64,000 bases of DNA from Echinometra lucunter (Eukaryota; Echinodermata; Echinoidea; Camarodonta; Echinometridae). The position numbers and the translations under genes were made by a program. Position 1 is the first letter of the stretch, and each line of letters starts with the position of its first letter. This document shows, one piece after another, positions 1 to 11,323 of this stretch. The stretch lies in assembly GCA_029962745.1 (NCBI GenBank), contig CM057151.1, positions 623,298 through 687,297 of the forward strand. The letters are read 5' to 3'. Below the pieces are notes generated by a model, which saw only the letters and a program-made list of their open reading frames with translations, ran no database searches and was not told the origin of the DNA.

Positions 1-452
1 AATTCCTCTTTCAACCAATTTGTGACTGACTATGAAATAATTTCAACTCATTCTGCACCTTTCTTATCAGTATAATCATGAATGGTAGTTTCAGTTGTTG
101 ACAATCAGGTTCATATTAAATCTATGTATGTGTGATGGAATGCAAACCAACATGGGTGGGCTTCAAATAAATACATGTTCTAATAGAGTTCAAAATAATG
201 ATAGTACCACTGCTTTTGATTTATTGCTTTCCTGATCAGAGTTAAACACTGACAGGTCCTTTCGATTGGTATCATTCACTGAGAATCTTCTTCAATAAAA
301 AATACCCTGTCATGTGAATTTTGGTTCCATATGCACACTAACTCCTATAAGTCTATGCAATGTGCAGTTAGTTTATGCCCTTCTTGCTTCCAAGAAACAA
401 AATATATCCAGTGACTTAATGAATCAAAATCTATGTTTTATTGTTGTTACAG
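1..452 (+). other. Plexin intron, 3' part, with acceptor site
   Basis: AT-rich sequence with no usable coding frame, ending in a pyrimidine-rich stretch (TTTTATTGTTGTTACAG, ending at 452) that serves as the acceptor for the exon at 453. The upstream exon, which should encode the end of the Sema domain, is outside the window. Confidence 0.75.
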
Positions 453-565
453 ATCACCAAGGTACCTGTAGAGGAGTGTAGAAATTATACCACGTGTACA
501 GAGTGTGTTGAAGGACTTAATGGTGTAGGAGATCCTTACTGCGGATGGTGTACTCTGCTAGCAAG
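453..565 (+). CDS. Plexin exon: first half of PSI domain (plexin B-like)
   Basis: This internal exon encodes 37 codons plus two bases of a split Arg codon (AG|A). It is bounded by an AG at 451-452 and a GTATGT donor at 566-571, so it starts in phase 0 and ends in phase 2. The peptide begins ITKVPVEEC and ends DPYCGWCTLLA. Cysteines fall at peptide positions 9, 15, 18, 30 and 33, and the DPYCGWC motif is the signature of the PSI (plexin-semaphorin-integrin) domain that follows the Sema domain in plexins. An N-glycosylation sequon (NYT) lies between the first two cysteines. Plexins are single-pass cell-surface receptors for semaphorins, and the PSI module forms part of the extracellular stalk below the ligand-binding Sema propeller. 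Semaphorins and integrins also carry PSI domains, but the downstream exons fit plexin. The open frame continues past the donor to about 713, but that reading carries no plexin-like sequence. Confidence 0.87.
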
Positions 566-719
566 GTATGTAAATAAAACTCTTCTTCACAACTTCTTCT
601 TTGGTTTGCAAGCAATGTTTTCCAATACAGACAGAGATTCCCTGGTTCATCTACTCAGCTTCTTGGAAAGCAAGTATAGACCAATTCGGTTTGGGTGCTG
701 TTTTTTGTGGTAATTTCTA

Positions 720-837
720 ACTGGGGGGCTTCAAGTATGCCTAACAAAAGATAATTTATGCACAGACATAGTAACGCACCTGGCTCATTGCACAACCCAT
801 TGAATTAGTTTTTGTTCTTCTTTCGAAGCCCCCCAGT
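720..837. repeat. Short inverted-repeat (foldback) element
   Basis: The 13-bp sequence ACTGGGGGGCTTC at 720-732 recurs as its exact reverse complement at 825-837, with a 92-bp spacer. The arms are G/C-rich in an AT-rich background. No clear target-site duplication flanks it, so it may be a small foldback element or a remnant of a MITE. Confidence 0.4.
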
Positions 838-1140
838 AATGGCTGACATGAGTTACAGTATTTTGAAATCGAATTCATCTATAGGCCTATTTTTGTTTGC
901 AAGCAACCAACGGCCTGTTTTTCTAAACAATTACGAGTCTAAGTTCATGGACATCAAAATATGTGATAATTATTTCACAAATGTCCCTGTGGGTTGTCCA
1001 AGAACATACACTTTTGATGGTTTTAAGAAATAGGCCCCAGGGAGAATGTTCTTGTTTTTTTTTCTGAAAGGTTTGGTAATGAGGGCTAATGCATTCCCAA
1101 AGGTAGTTCATCTACAAACTTTTGAAGCTGGAACATCCTA

Positions 1141-1555
1141 CCCCTTGTTCAGACACAAAACATTTATACCAAAACTCGATAAACGTCATATAAAATTGTC
1201 ATCATATAGCCTATGGACCGTTCCGACACACATCCTGACCTCTCAGAAGTAACATCGTTTAGATGCGGCGCATGTTGCCATGGCAAGGTCATTTCTCCTT
1301 CAACCACGCTCACGTTAAGCCCTGCCCAATTATACCTTTCTATGGTCGCCATACGTTCAGACACACACAGGTTGTGATTCTTTATTGAGTTCTAGTTCGA
1401 AACAATACGCAGACCCTAGTTTTGTTATACAACATTATGTTGTTTCATTAGTCAGTGTTCAGAAAAACAAATCCATTGTATAGCTATACCGTTTCTGTAT
1501 AGCGATACCATTTTTTTATAGCTATGCAACAAATTTTTTGTGTCTGAACATGGGC
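1141..1555. mobile_element. Candidate non-autonomous DNA transposon (MITE), TA target site
   Basis: The left end reads CCCCTTGTTCAGACACAAAA (1141-1160). The reverse complement of the right end (1536-1555) reads GCCCATGTTCAGACACAAAA, which matches at 18 of 20 positions. The element is about 415 bp, has no transposase frame, and is flanked by TA on both sides (1139-1140 and 1556-1557), as expected of Tc1/mariner-type insertions. A 3-bp CTA duplication (1138-1140 and 1555-1557) is an alternative reading and would point to PIF/Harbinger. GTTCAGACACA occurs a third time internally at 1355-1365. A TATAGC-T/G-ATACC-like word is repeated near the right end (about 1480-1530). It is more CpG-rich than its surroundings. 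Superfamily is not certain. Confidence 0.62.
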
Positions 1556-1698
1556 TAGTCACAAGATCTCTGCTGCAGAACGCACCCACCGGACCTCCTA
1601 ATTTATGGATGACAGGATTCATTGTTCTAGCTCCATATTTAACTTTGACCGCAAATACTGAAAACAGAGATCCCCAGTGGTGAGTGATGATGACCTGA

Positions 1699-1730
<32 letters not shown>

Positions 1731-4005
1731 CGATGACGACGATGATGATGAGGACGATGACGGCTATGATGATGATGATGATGATAACAATGATGATGGA
1801 GATGTTGATAAAGCACTTGGTGATGATTCATGGCAGTTATATGATCAATAGGCTTCGTAAGTTTGACCAAGGATCAGTCTGTTTTCCTTTTTATTTTCTT
1901 TTTTGCAGTGCTTATTATAGCACTGAATAAAAAATGCATGAACTTCTATACCAAGAAGAATATAAGGAATTAGATTGGGAGGCCCATCAAAGCTTTTAAG
2001 AAAATTTTCAGGAAATGATTCTATGCTAAACTTAAGGTTGATGAAAACCCTAAAACGAGACGAATTTGAAATACAGAAAGGAAAGATTCAAGGACAGGTG
2101 TGCTATAAATCTTTTAAGAAGCGGGACTTCTGCTGCTTCTCCAGTACCCAACCATTTTGCTCATTTAGCAAAGTCTTTTTGTTGAGGAGCGACAGTGTCC
2201 CTCAAACCTCCAGGGATGGATGATAAAGATGAGGATTTTTCCAATTTGCAGCAATTTTATTTCCCAGGTGACCAGAACACATCTAGGAGATTGTTCTCTT
2301 TCCTGGATCATAACGAAATGATTCACTCGTTCGTCAGCAGAACCATATCATAAAGAATGTCAACAGTGTGGTGCATGGGGAATGGAGAGGAAAGATCTGA
2401 ACTCAGATTTTTTGCATATTTGCTTAGAAAAATTTCAAACAAAAGAAACATGAGAGGTGTATTGTTTAGTACTTGATGGTAGTGTTTGACATGTGTTATG
2501 TTTCATGGAGAGGGAGAAGTGTTATGGCATGGTAAAATGGCCATAAAGTGGCTTCTATTCCTGTCAGGATGTGAGTAACTGTACTCAGACCAGCAATGTG
2601 CCTGGTCATTAACCAAACAATCCACTCAAACCAAATTTCTACTCTTCTATCTATCTAACCTTTTATTCTTTCTTTTACTTCTCCTTTATTTTTGCTTTTG
2701 GTATTTCACAATCTGTCTTAAAGCAAATTACTGCTGCAATGAATTTTGATTGTAAATAGAGTTAATTTTTTTCTTTAAAAAATACTCTTTTTAACTTCCC
2801 AACAACTTGAAGTTAAGGGAAAGGATTTAAATTAGTGCTTGTGTTGAAAAATCTGTCGTATCTACATTGAAGGCTTGATGATGAAAAAAGTGTTTGTATA
2901 TTGTAAAAAGTTAAGTTATTCTCCAAAATACACAAGATCTTTGTGCTTTTTGTGGCTCTAGCCTCTGGATACATAGGCTTCAATGCATGGCAAGTTTGGT
3001 GAATGTACAACATGATTGTACTGTCTATAAGATATGATGTACATGATGTGAGGAAGAAGCTTTATTATAATGAAAAGGTTAAGGTTACATGGTTGAGGTA
3101 ACTTAAGCTTAACTTCACATGATACTAATGAATAAAATCCTTAGTTACCTGCAAACATAGTCACTTTGTGGAAATATTGAGATTATAGTCTATCAACTCA
3201 GACTCTATCAAATAAACAGGTATGTGAGCTTTCAAACTTATTGAAGTTATGGACCAAATCTTTCATTATTTTAACTTGGCTTTGAAATGAATATTTGATA
3301 ATCATGGAAGTTATGTTATATATGAAGGCTGTAGTGGACTCCATATAGGCCCATATTAGATAACGTGTAAGGTAGGAGAGTGGTTTGAAAGGACAATCCA
3401 CCTGACTCACAGTGGAGGTGAGGTTGTGATGTGAAGATGCACAGCAGGTAACAGACAAGATATCCATGGGGGTGTAGGTTGTCACATATCCCAAATGATC
3501 TATCCTTGTTGTGCAACAGAGGTTTGCATGGTAACATGGACTTAGTAATTCTATAAGGATACTGATATTATCAGTCGTCACTTACTGGTTAGTATTTTTG
3601 AAAGAGAAAGAAGTTTGTTATAGCTGAAAGAAGCTCTGTTTGTTCCTGTCATTTATAAGGTTTAGAACCTTTTTTTTTCAGAACAAAGACATTTTGGAGA
3701 ATGGTGCAAAAGCTGAGAGAAACATCATTTCAAAAATAATGTACCCATTCATCTAAATCTGAATAGATTTAGATGGAGGGAGATTTGTCATCATGGTAGC
3801 GAACCAATTCTATTTTGCATTCCCAAATATTACTGGGTCATGTGATGGGATATTTTGTGTTGATGAATGAGGTCTGTTAACTGAATTTTATCAATCATGA
3901 TGAAACATTTTGTTCTGGGTTCAGAAATACAAATGGAAGAATAAAAATGTAAGTGGAACAATGCTTTTAAGAAATGATATCAAGTCTTGTCTGGCAGATA
4001 TGTTG

Positions 4006-4008
<3 letters not shown>
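1556..4008. other. Intronic sequence without genes
   Basis: AT-rich intronic sequence. Apart from the trinucleotide microsatellite near 1700-1806 I see only short low-complexity runs. The open frames at 1975-2223 and 3198-3581 have no recognisable domain, no splice context and no codon bias that I can support. Confidence 0.6.
1699..1806. repeat. (GAT)n trinucleotide microsatellite
   Basis: Imperfect GAT/GAC repeat with GAGGAC interruptions. It creates spurious poly-Met and poly-His frames on opposite strands, which are not genes. Confidence 0.9.

Positions 4009-4037
<29 letters not shown>
4009..4037. repeat. (AG)n dinucleotide microsatellite
   Basis: Pure AG run of about 14 units at the left edge of a long purine-rich block that continues through the 77-bp minisatellite to about 5215. 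Confidence 0.92.
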
Positions 4038-4040
<3 letters not shown>

Positions 4041-4440
4041 GAAGAAGGTAATGAAGACATGAAAAAGAGAGGTAAAATAGAGAATGGATGAGAGAAGAGA
4101 AGATAGAGTGTGAGTGATAAGAGTGAGCAAGGGTTGAAACAAGAGGAGAGGGATATAGAAAGAGAGAAAGTGACCACAAATAAAGTACTTGGTACATCTC
4201 CCAAGTTCTTCTCTCAAAACATTCAGCCATAGCTGAGCAAATATTTTGAAGATGCAAATTATCGAGAGCCATTATCCAATCCAATTCCCTGGCTGTGTGT
4301 GTACCATGGGAGTGCTTGACAAAATTCAACTGCTGGAACGAAGTCTGAAAAGGAAATCACATGGAGATTGAGGGGGATGGTAAGAGGTAACGATAGAGGG
4401 ATGGAGAGGGAGAGAGCACGAATTAAAAGAAGAAGGCAAG

Positions 4441-5060
4441 TGGTATGGAAATGGAGGGGGTAGAGGAGAGAAAGAAAGAAAGACATGATCAGTGAAGGAA
4501 GAATGATAAGAGAAGAGGGATAGAAATGGAGGGAGTATAGGACAGAAAGAAGGTAAGACAGGTGATCAATGGAAGAAGAATGATAAGAGAAGAGGGATAG
4601 AAATGGAGGGAGTATAGGATAGAAAGAAGGTAAGACAGGTGATCAATGGAGGAAGAATGATAAGAGAAGAGGGATAGAAATGGTGGGAGTATAGGATAGA
4701 AAGAAGGTAAGACAGGTGATCAATGGAGGAAGAATGATAAGAGAAGAGGGATAGAAATGGAGGGAGTATAGGATAGAAAGAAGGTAAGACAGGTGATCAA
4801 TGGAGGAAGAATGATAAGAGAAGAGGGATAGAAATGGAGGGAGTATAGGATAGAAAGAAGGTAAGACAGGTGATCAATGGAGGAAGAATGATAAGAGAAG
4901 AGGGATAGAAATGGAGGGAGTATAGGATAGAAAGAAGGTAAGACAGGTGATCAATGGAGGAAGAATGATAAGAGAAGAGGGATAGAAATGGTGGGAGTAT
5001 AGGATAGAAAGAAGGTAAGACAGGTGATCAATGGAGGAAGAATGATAAGAGGAGAGGTGA
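4441..5060. repeat. 77-bp purine-rich minisatellite, about 7 full units
   Basis: The unit beginning GAATGATAAGAGAAGAGGGA recurs at 4501, 4578, 4655, 4732, 4809, 4886, 4963 and (partial) 5040, an exact 77-bp period. A diverged partial unit lies at 4441-4500. Units are nearly identical. The third and seventh carry TGGTGGGAG where the others have TGGAGGGAG, and the first has GACAGAAAG where the others have GATAGAAAG. The + strand is almost all A and G with few C. Sharing of a variant by units four apart hints at block duplication. Confidence 0.93.
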
Positions 5061-7181
5061 GATTCATTGAAAGAAGTGTAGAGCTATAGGCTGATAGATA
5101 ACAGAGGGAATGATTGGTGATTGTGAAAGGAAGGAGGGGAGGTTTAATGAGGAAAGTCAAAGTCAAAGCAAAAGACAGAAAGACAAGTTGTGAAGAAAAT
5201 CTGAAGAAAAAAAAAAGTTCATTTTTTTCACTTCTATCATTTGGCTTGTCAGTTGCCTGAAAGTATAAAGAAATGAATGATTGTATTTTTTTTTTACAAA
5301 AATGTTCAATAAAAATGTTCATCAATAAAAAAAAATATGGCGGTGTTTTGAAGAGGCATGAAAACTTCAGTAATGTTTATATGTTTAGTTAAGAATTTTT
5401 GATGATAATGTTGAGTGATGAGTATAGCGATGCTGGGTGTGCTTGAGATGTAAATGCAATATTCATGTTTGTTTCTGGGTTAAATTGAAGGGAAAGTGTT
5501 TGCCTGTTTGATCTATTAAATATGTAAAAATGCATCAGAGGAAAGTGGGCCAAAGAGGGCTGTTCTTGGGGAAAGATATGAAAAAATATGGATAGGAATA
5601 GATGAGTGAATGAGAAAGAGAAGCATGGGAATTAGCTGAGCAAGGGAATAGAAATAAGAGGAAAACTGAAAGATGAAACCTGTGTGTGCAGTGTAGGCAT
5701 GCTGATTCTGTCTTCATTCTCAATGCTTTTCTAACAAAAAGATCTTCTTATTCTTAAGGAATTCAAGTAGAGAAGAGAAGCTTTGAGTGTGAAAGTAGGT
5801 AGGCAATGTGAAGAGTAGATGAAGGACCTCTCTAGGACCTTGCTAAGATTGCATGTACATCTCACTGCATTCTGGTTGGGAGTGCTGCATTTAATTATTT
5901 AACTGAATTAGAATGTGATATTTGCATGTGTTTTCTTGTTTGTTTTTCTATTTGGAGGTTTATTTTTTATTTCTCTTTTTTTTTTTGGAATGATATAAAT
6001 TCATTTGTTACTGGAAGGTAAAGAGAAAAAGGGTCAGAATCAAGCTAGATTTATCATTTGCAGTTTTGTTTCATTATCCTCTGAAATTAGCATTAAACAA
6101 TCTGTAGTGACCAAACCTGATTTTTAACTTTTCAAATTGATTTTTTTCCTTTTACACGACCCTACAACATATGGGATGTGGGTCAATTTATGTTGTAGAC
6201 CGTGAAATCTAATTACTTTCATGGTCACATGAGTGATGTGTACCTACTTCGAGGACAAAGAAGTCCCTTAAATACTATCTCTGAAATGTTCATGTATCAT
6301 GTTAAATGTATAGATTTATGAAATTATAATATTTTCTTATATCACATTGTTTTTACTGAAATTAATTAATACAATTAATCTAGAAAGATATTTACTCTTA
6401 CATACAAAGTAGTCCTTCCAGGACATGGAGGTATAACAGGCAAGGCCCTGCCAGGCATTTACATAAATGCATAGTGCATTACAATTGACGCAGCCGTTTT
6501 GTCAGGTTCCTTAAAGCTGCATAACAGATTAGCCTGTTTACAGTTGTATACCAGGGGTTTCCATTTCTGTTTTCCATTTTGCTTCACATAAACAACCCAA
6601 CTCAAGTCTGTCTGCAGTATTCTTCTTGGCATCACTCTTGTCGATTGCTTTACGTTAAATGGTGGTGAAACAGCCCCCACAATTTAGAGATGGGATGTAG
6701 TTCATTATGAATACATGTTTTGATATTTCTCAAGTGTTTGCAAATTACCACACAATTTAAAAGAAATTACTTGGAATTGAGTTTGGTTGCATTTAAGCTT
6801 TAAAGAATATAAAGAGTGCAGAATCACACAGTTGTGATATTGTTTGTGGAAGTCAGATTGGGAGGAAATTGCTGTCTGTCTTCTCATGAGTCTGTTATAT
6901 CAAATAGCTACATCCATGACAACCGCATCAATTCTTACTCTATAGAAATCTTATGTTATTGGTTTACTTTATCAAACTTTAATATCCATCTTACTAGCTA
7001 TATCCAGTCAGCTTCATTGTTGTTGATACATACATCAGTCAGATCCATTTCACCAGCATTAACCCAATGAGTATGATGTGAGTTTGATATAACACACATT
7101 TTACATAGCTTGGGTGTATTGTTCAACCTCAGCTAAAGTTTACTAGTAATTGTGAGAATGTTTGTCCGCTCTAATGATATT
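5061..7181. other. Intronic sequence without genes; small hairpin at 6162-6198
   Basis: AT-rich intron. The only structure I can support is a perfect 10-bp stem CTACAACATA (6162-6171) pairing with TATGTTGTAG (6189-6198) around a 17-nt loop. No coding evidence. Confidence 0.55.
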
Positions 7182-7532
7182 AGGGAGCTTTAGATTGACG
7201 ACGCGAGTCCTGTGACGCAGAATCTTGGCAAAAATGTTATTCTGCGCATGCGCGAGACAGCTGTTTCCGGTCCATCCTGCATCCTCCTATTTTTCACGAC
7301 GGTTCTGGGGCTGGTTTACCGTCCTCTCCAATTTCGCGACGCGAAACCTTTTTTGACCGTTTTTATGACGCAACAATGGTTTACATTTGACCATGCGTGC
7401 CTTGTCTGATAAACTGCATCTTCCTGAAATCTAAAATCACTTTTGCAATACGATGCAAGGAAAGAGGAGAACGTAAGTCAACCCAGGAAGATTCCGCGTC
7501 ACAGTGCTCGCGTTGCCAATCTAATGCTCGCT
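7182..7532. mobile_element. Candidate CpG-rich MITE with ~23-bp terminal inverted repeats
   Basis: The left end AGGGAGCTTTAGATTGACGA (from 7182) and the reverse complement of the right end, AGCGAGCATTAGATTGGCAA (from 7532), align over 23 bp with 4 mismatches. ATT flanks both ends (7179-7181 and 7533-7535) as a possible 3-bp target-site duplication. The 351-bp interior is markedly CpG-rich against an AT-rich intron and contains a smaller palindrome, CGCAGAAT (7216-7223) with ATTCTGCG (7239-7246). There is no transposase. The two small open frames crossing it (7212-7409 and 7397-7588) show no domain. Confidence 0.58.
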
Positions 7533-7548
7533 ATTATTTGTTTGAAGA

Positions 7549-7700
7549 GGCCCACAATTGCTCAGTTGGTAGAGCACTGGTCTTGTAATCCAGTAACCCA
7601 GGTTTGAAACCAACTTGATCCGCTAGTGCAGTTTGATAGTAATCTTTATTACTAGGTCCCTCGAAGAGGACATAAAGCCTTTGGTTACTTACCTACAAAC
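7549..7700 (+). mobile_element. tRNA-derived SINE
   Basis: The head resembles a tRNA. A D-arm/A-box like TTGCTCAGTTGGTAGAGCA (7558-7576) is followed by an anticodon-arm-like CTGGTCTTGTAATCCAG (7577-7593), whose loop would place TGT (Thr) as anticodon with one T-T mismatch in the stem. A B-box like GGTTTGAAACC (7601-7611) follows, one base from the pol III consensus GGTTCGANNCC. The acceptor arm does not pair, so this is not an intact tRNA gene. The following 7640-7700 (CTCGAAGAGGACATAAAGCC...) resembles the non-tRNA body of animal SINEs in which a GACGTTAAA-like block follows the head. The exact 3' end is unclear. It begins 17 bp after the neighbouring MITE. Confidence 0.6.
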
Positions 7701-7735
7701 ATGGATGCTTTCTTATCAGACAAGTATAAGAGAAA

Positions 7736-10700
7736 CCTGTAAAAGAAATATTATTATATAGGGTTCTGTTCAAACCATTGTTAATGCAAAGAGATAGTAT
7801 AGTGGCATAACATCTTACCTTCAGGATCGGGCTTTAGTATTTTTTATGCATTTGCTTTATACTTATAACAATTTTATTGACAAGTGTTTTCCCTTTATAA
7901 TGAATGTGCACAATCAAGAATAAATGTAAATTTATTTGATAGGAATTCCATAAAAATGATAAGGATGCATTTATTTGAAAAGAATATTTGAAAATAATGT
8001 CCATGAGCAATGCCTTCATTTGTCCCATTTATAGCCGACAGTGTTAGTAAGTATGAACCTGACCTCTGAAGGATGGAGAGGGACAGTGCTTAATATTTGC
8101 ACTTAGTGTTAATTTGATGCTGTACTGTCATCAATCAACGCTATGTGCTTCAAGATGAGGAACGAACGACCCATATGTCAGGGTATATGATGCTCCTATC
8201 ACACTCTGCTTTAATGGGTGGTGCCTAGTCATGCAAAACTGTCTGAAAACAAAGAAATTAGATGAAAAACACCTCAGACAATCTGATGGAAGGATGTGTT
8301 AAAGATGATATCATTAAACTATGCATTTTCATGGACTATATAGAGTACATTAATCTCAAATAACTTTAATGTTTGAAAATAAAGGAGTCTCGCATATTTC
8401 CATTCATTTTGTCATGCCAGTGGTTGTTTATGTAGAGTGAATCATTTGGAGGAATATTGCAGAAGTATATATTTTGTGATTAGTGCCAAGATGCTATTTA
8501 CTCTTTATAAACTAAACATGAATAGACTGATTCTCAGCATTAATAAGGCATGGACCATTTCATATACATTATTAATTATTGACACAGATTTGTTCTCTCT
8601 GTCATATGTATTCAGTAAAATGAGTATGAAAGACAAGGTTTGAAATGGTTTCGCTGTCACAAAGACTTGAATGAAAACTGGATAAAGTTGATTGTGTATT
8701 GGAAAGAGTCCAATGGTGCCGTTAATTAACAGGACATATGTAGGCAGAAGACAAAGGGATATCTGTCTCAAGTATGAGAGATATTGACAGCAGAAAGAAT
8801 GGGACAGGTGGTGTTAATGATGATGACCTTAACAGTGACAAACATCTAATAACCTATATGGCACTGAGGCTGGCTGCACAGAAACAAACATCAAACAACC
8901 TAGATGGGACTATGACTGTCATCCAGACCTCATCAGATATGTGTTGCACTCTTTAGTTTGACAAGGAATGTGCCCTGGTTGACCTGTTTAAGTCATTACT
9001 TTGACTGATTCCCATATTGTGGTGATGGCAGATTTCAATGTATTACTTGTAAATAAGTTAATATTTTATTTCTGTTAGAAGCCTAATAAATATATGCCTT
9101 CAGCTATCTGCAGAATAGATTAGATTAGAAATCGATATGAGAGATTGTTGTGATTAGGAACAAATCCAAAATTAGATTAAGAAAGTATAATCAATAAGGT
9201 TGATTTCCAAGTCTAGTAGATTAATATTTTTAACTGAATTTTGGAGATGTCCATGATTTAAAGTCTAGGAGAGTTTAGCTAAATGCCATAGATGGTCATT
9301 CTTTACGAGGCTATATTTTACACATTGAAATAGGTTTTTTTTTATATTCTTAGAAGTTATATAACACATTTTTAATAGCAGTTGCCTCTACTCTAACATA
9401 TGTGGAGTTATAATCTAAAAATTGACAGCTGAAATCCAGAAACATTTCCATTGGTCATAAATCATGTCCTCAACCGTTCCCTTTTACATCCGTACTGAAG
9501 CTGGATGATAGGCGCTGTGCCAATTATTTTCCAAGAAATCTGGAGTTATCTGGAGAAACATTTAAATTAAGCACCAAATCTGTAATAGAGGATTAATTAC
9601 AGAGAAGACATAATTAATGACTCCAAAATGTGGAATTGATTACGTTGTGTTCATGAAGTGATTTCATTTTTTTTCAAGATAGCTGATATTACATTTATGA
9701 AGCAATGTAAAGCTAGTTTATCCTCAAATTAACTTTGACAGAGGAGTTTAGCAGATAAGCAATTCCATGCAACATCATATTGGCATGGCATGTGGTATTT
9801 CCTTTGCTGCTGCGGATGCCATACGTGAAAGTGATTCAGTGGGACTGCAGATTGCTTACGTTTACAGCAGCCTTCAAACCATTTCTTGCTATATTGGCTG
9901 GATCATTCATGAGCTTTGGGAATATAATTGGATATCATTTCCCCTTACTAGCAGAATACTTTGCCAGACGTTCTCTCTACTGGAATGGAGAGCATTGAAC
10001 AGAGAGAAGATTCTTGGTTTCTTACTATGAAGGTTCTTCATCTTATTCATCATAATATATGTGGTCAAGGTTTATATGTGCTAATTTAACTTCCCATTCT
10101 CTCTTCAAGTTTACTAGATTGTAGATGTTGTCATCAAAACACTTCTTACAGAATCTTTGTGGAGAAATACTTAATTGACCTTTTACTTGTAGGATATAAT
10201 TTTCACATCCATTTGAAGGAATTCACTTTTCATACTTTAATCGTTTTTGGGTTGAGTAAACCTTGAGGGCAATCAAAATTCAAATTGCGAGTAAGATGGG
10301 TTTGCATGAAAAACAAATACCTTTCTCCGTTGAAACCTTTTCTCTGTTGAAATCAATACAGCATAGCCATAGAGGTTTTATATGGAATATTATGGAACAA
10401 AAGCTTCAAAATTTTTGCATTAGCGAGAAGTGGCAGCAATACTTTATAATGCATCAAGGATCACTTTGGTTTCAGTGTTGTATGGTTTGGTTCAACTTGT
10501 AACACCAACCAGTATGAAACTAATACTAAGACATAAATCCTCTGTGTTCTCCACCTTTTATCGTCACTTCTAGGTATTACTGTGCTCTTTCAAAGCTCAT
10601 CATTAATGCATGCGTGTCTGACTCTAAAAGCTCTTTGTACGTTGTTTATGAGCCATGATTTTTAGTTGTACTCAGTGTTAGTCATCAACAGGAACAAGTG

Positions 10701-10987
10701 TTGAGGTGGGAAGGATGGGGAAAAAAAAGGTGAAAAAATGTACCTGTGGAATTCCGAGAGAGACAGAGTGAGATGGTATCTGGGAGTATTGTCTCGCTTG
10801 GTTTGGAGTGGTTCCATATCAAACAAAATTTCTAAGATGAATCATGACGGAGTAGAAAAAGAATTTAAAGAGAAATTCATCAGTGAGTGTCTGTGATGGT
10901 TTAGAGAAGAAGATGTAGAAAAAGGTTTAGCAAAATAGCAACTTCTCATGTTTAGATTATTTCGTCAACATTTCTTATGCTGCCAAT
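7736..10987. other. Intronic sequence without genes
   Basis: AT-rich sequence with several short open frames (for example 8437-8643, 8774-8956, 9767-10030). None has a recognisable domain or paired splice signals in a frame that fits the plexin exons. I see no repeat of note. Confidence 0.5.
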
Positions 10988-11059
10988 TACTACTATACTA
11001 CTACTACTACTGCTGCTGCTGCTACTACTACTCCTACTACTACTAATACTATACTACTT

Positions 11060-11097
<38 letters not shown>

Positions 11098-11125
11098 ACT
11101 ACTACTGCTGCTGCTGCTACTGCTG

Positions 11126-11179
<54 letters not shown>

Positions 11180-11227
11180 GTACTAGTACTACTACTACTA
11201 CTACTATTACTACTACTTCTATTTCTT

Positions 11228-11289
<62 letters not shown>

Positions 11290-11290
11290 G

Positions 11291-11322
<32 letters not shown>

Positions 11323-11323
11323 G
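10988..11323. repeat. (CTA)n/(CTG)n trinucleotide microsatellite, ~335 bp
   Basis: Long compound repeat of CTA units with CTG and CTT blocks, nearly uninterrupted. It creates false poly-Tyr/Leu/Val frames on both strands. It is likely to be length-polymorphic. Confidence 0.95.

Noticed and set aside
4441..5060. A CRISPR array
   Set aside because: Units are contiguous 77-bp direct repeats with no unique spacers, in a eukaryotic intron.
7549..7620. An intact tRNA-Thr(TGT) gene
   Set aside because: A- and B-box-like words and an anticodon-like loop exist, but the acceptor stem does not pair and the anticodon stem has a mismatch. A SINE head fits better.
9780..9998. A hydrophobic 72-residue frame that loosely recalls a membrane transporter segment
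   Set aside because: Too short, no conserved motif I can name, and an overlapping frame of similar quality exists. Chance is more likely.
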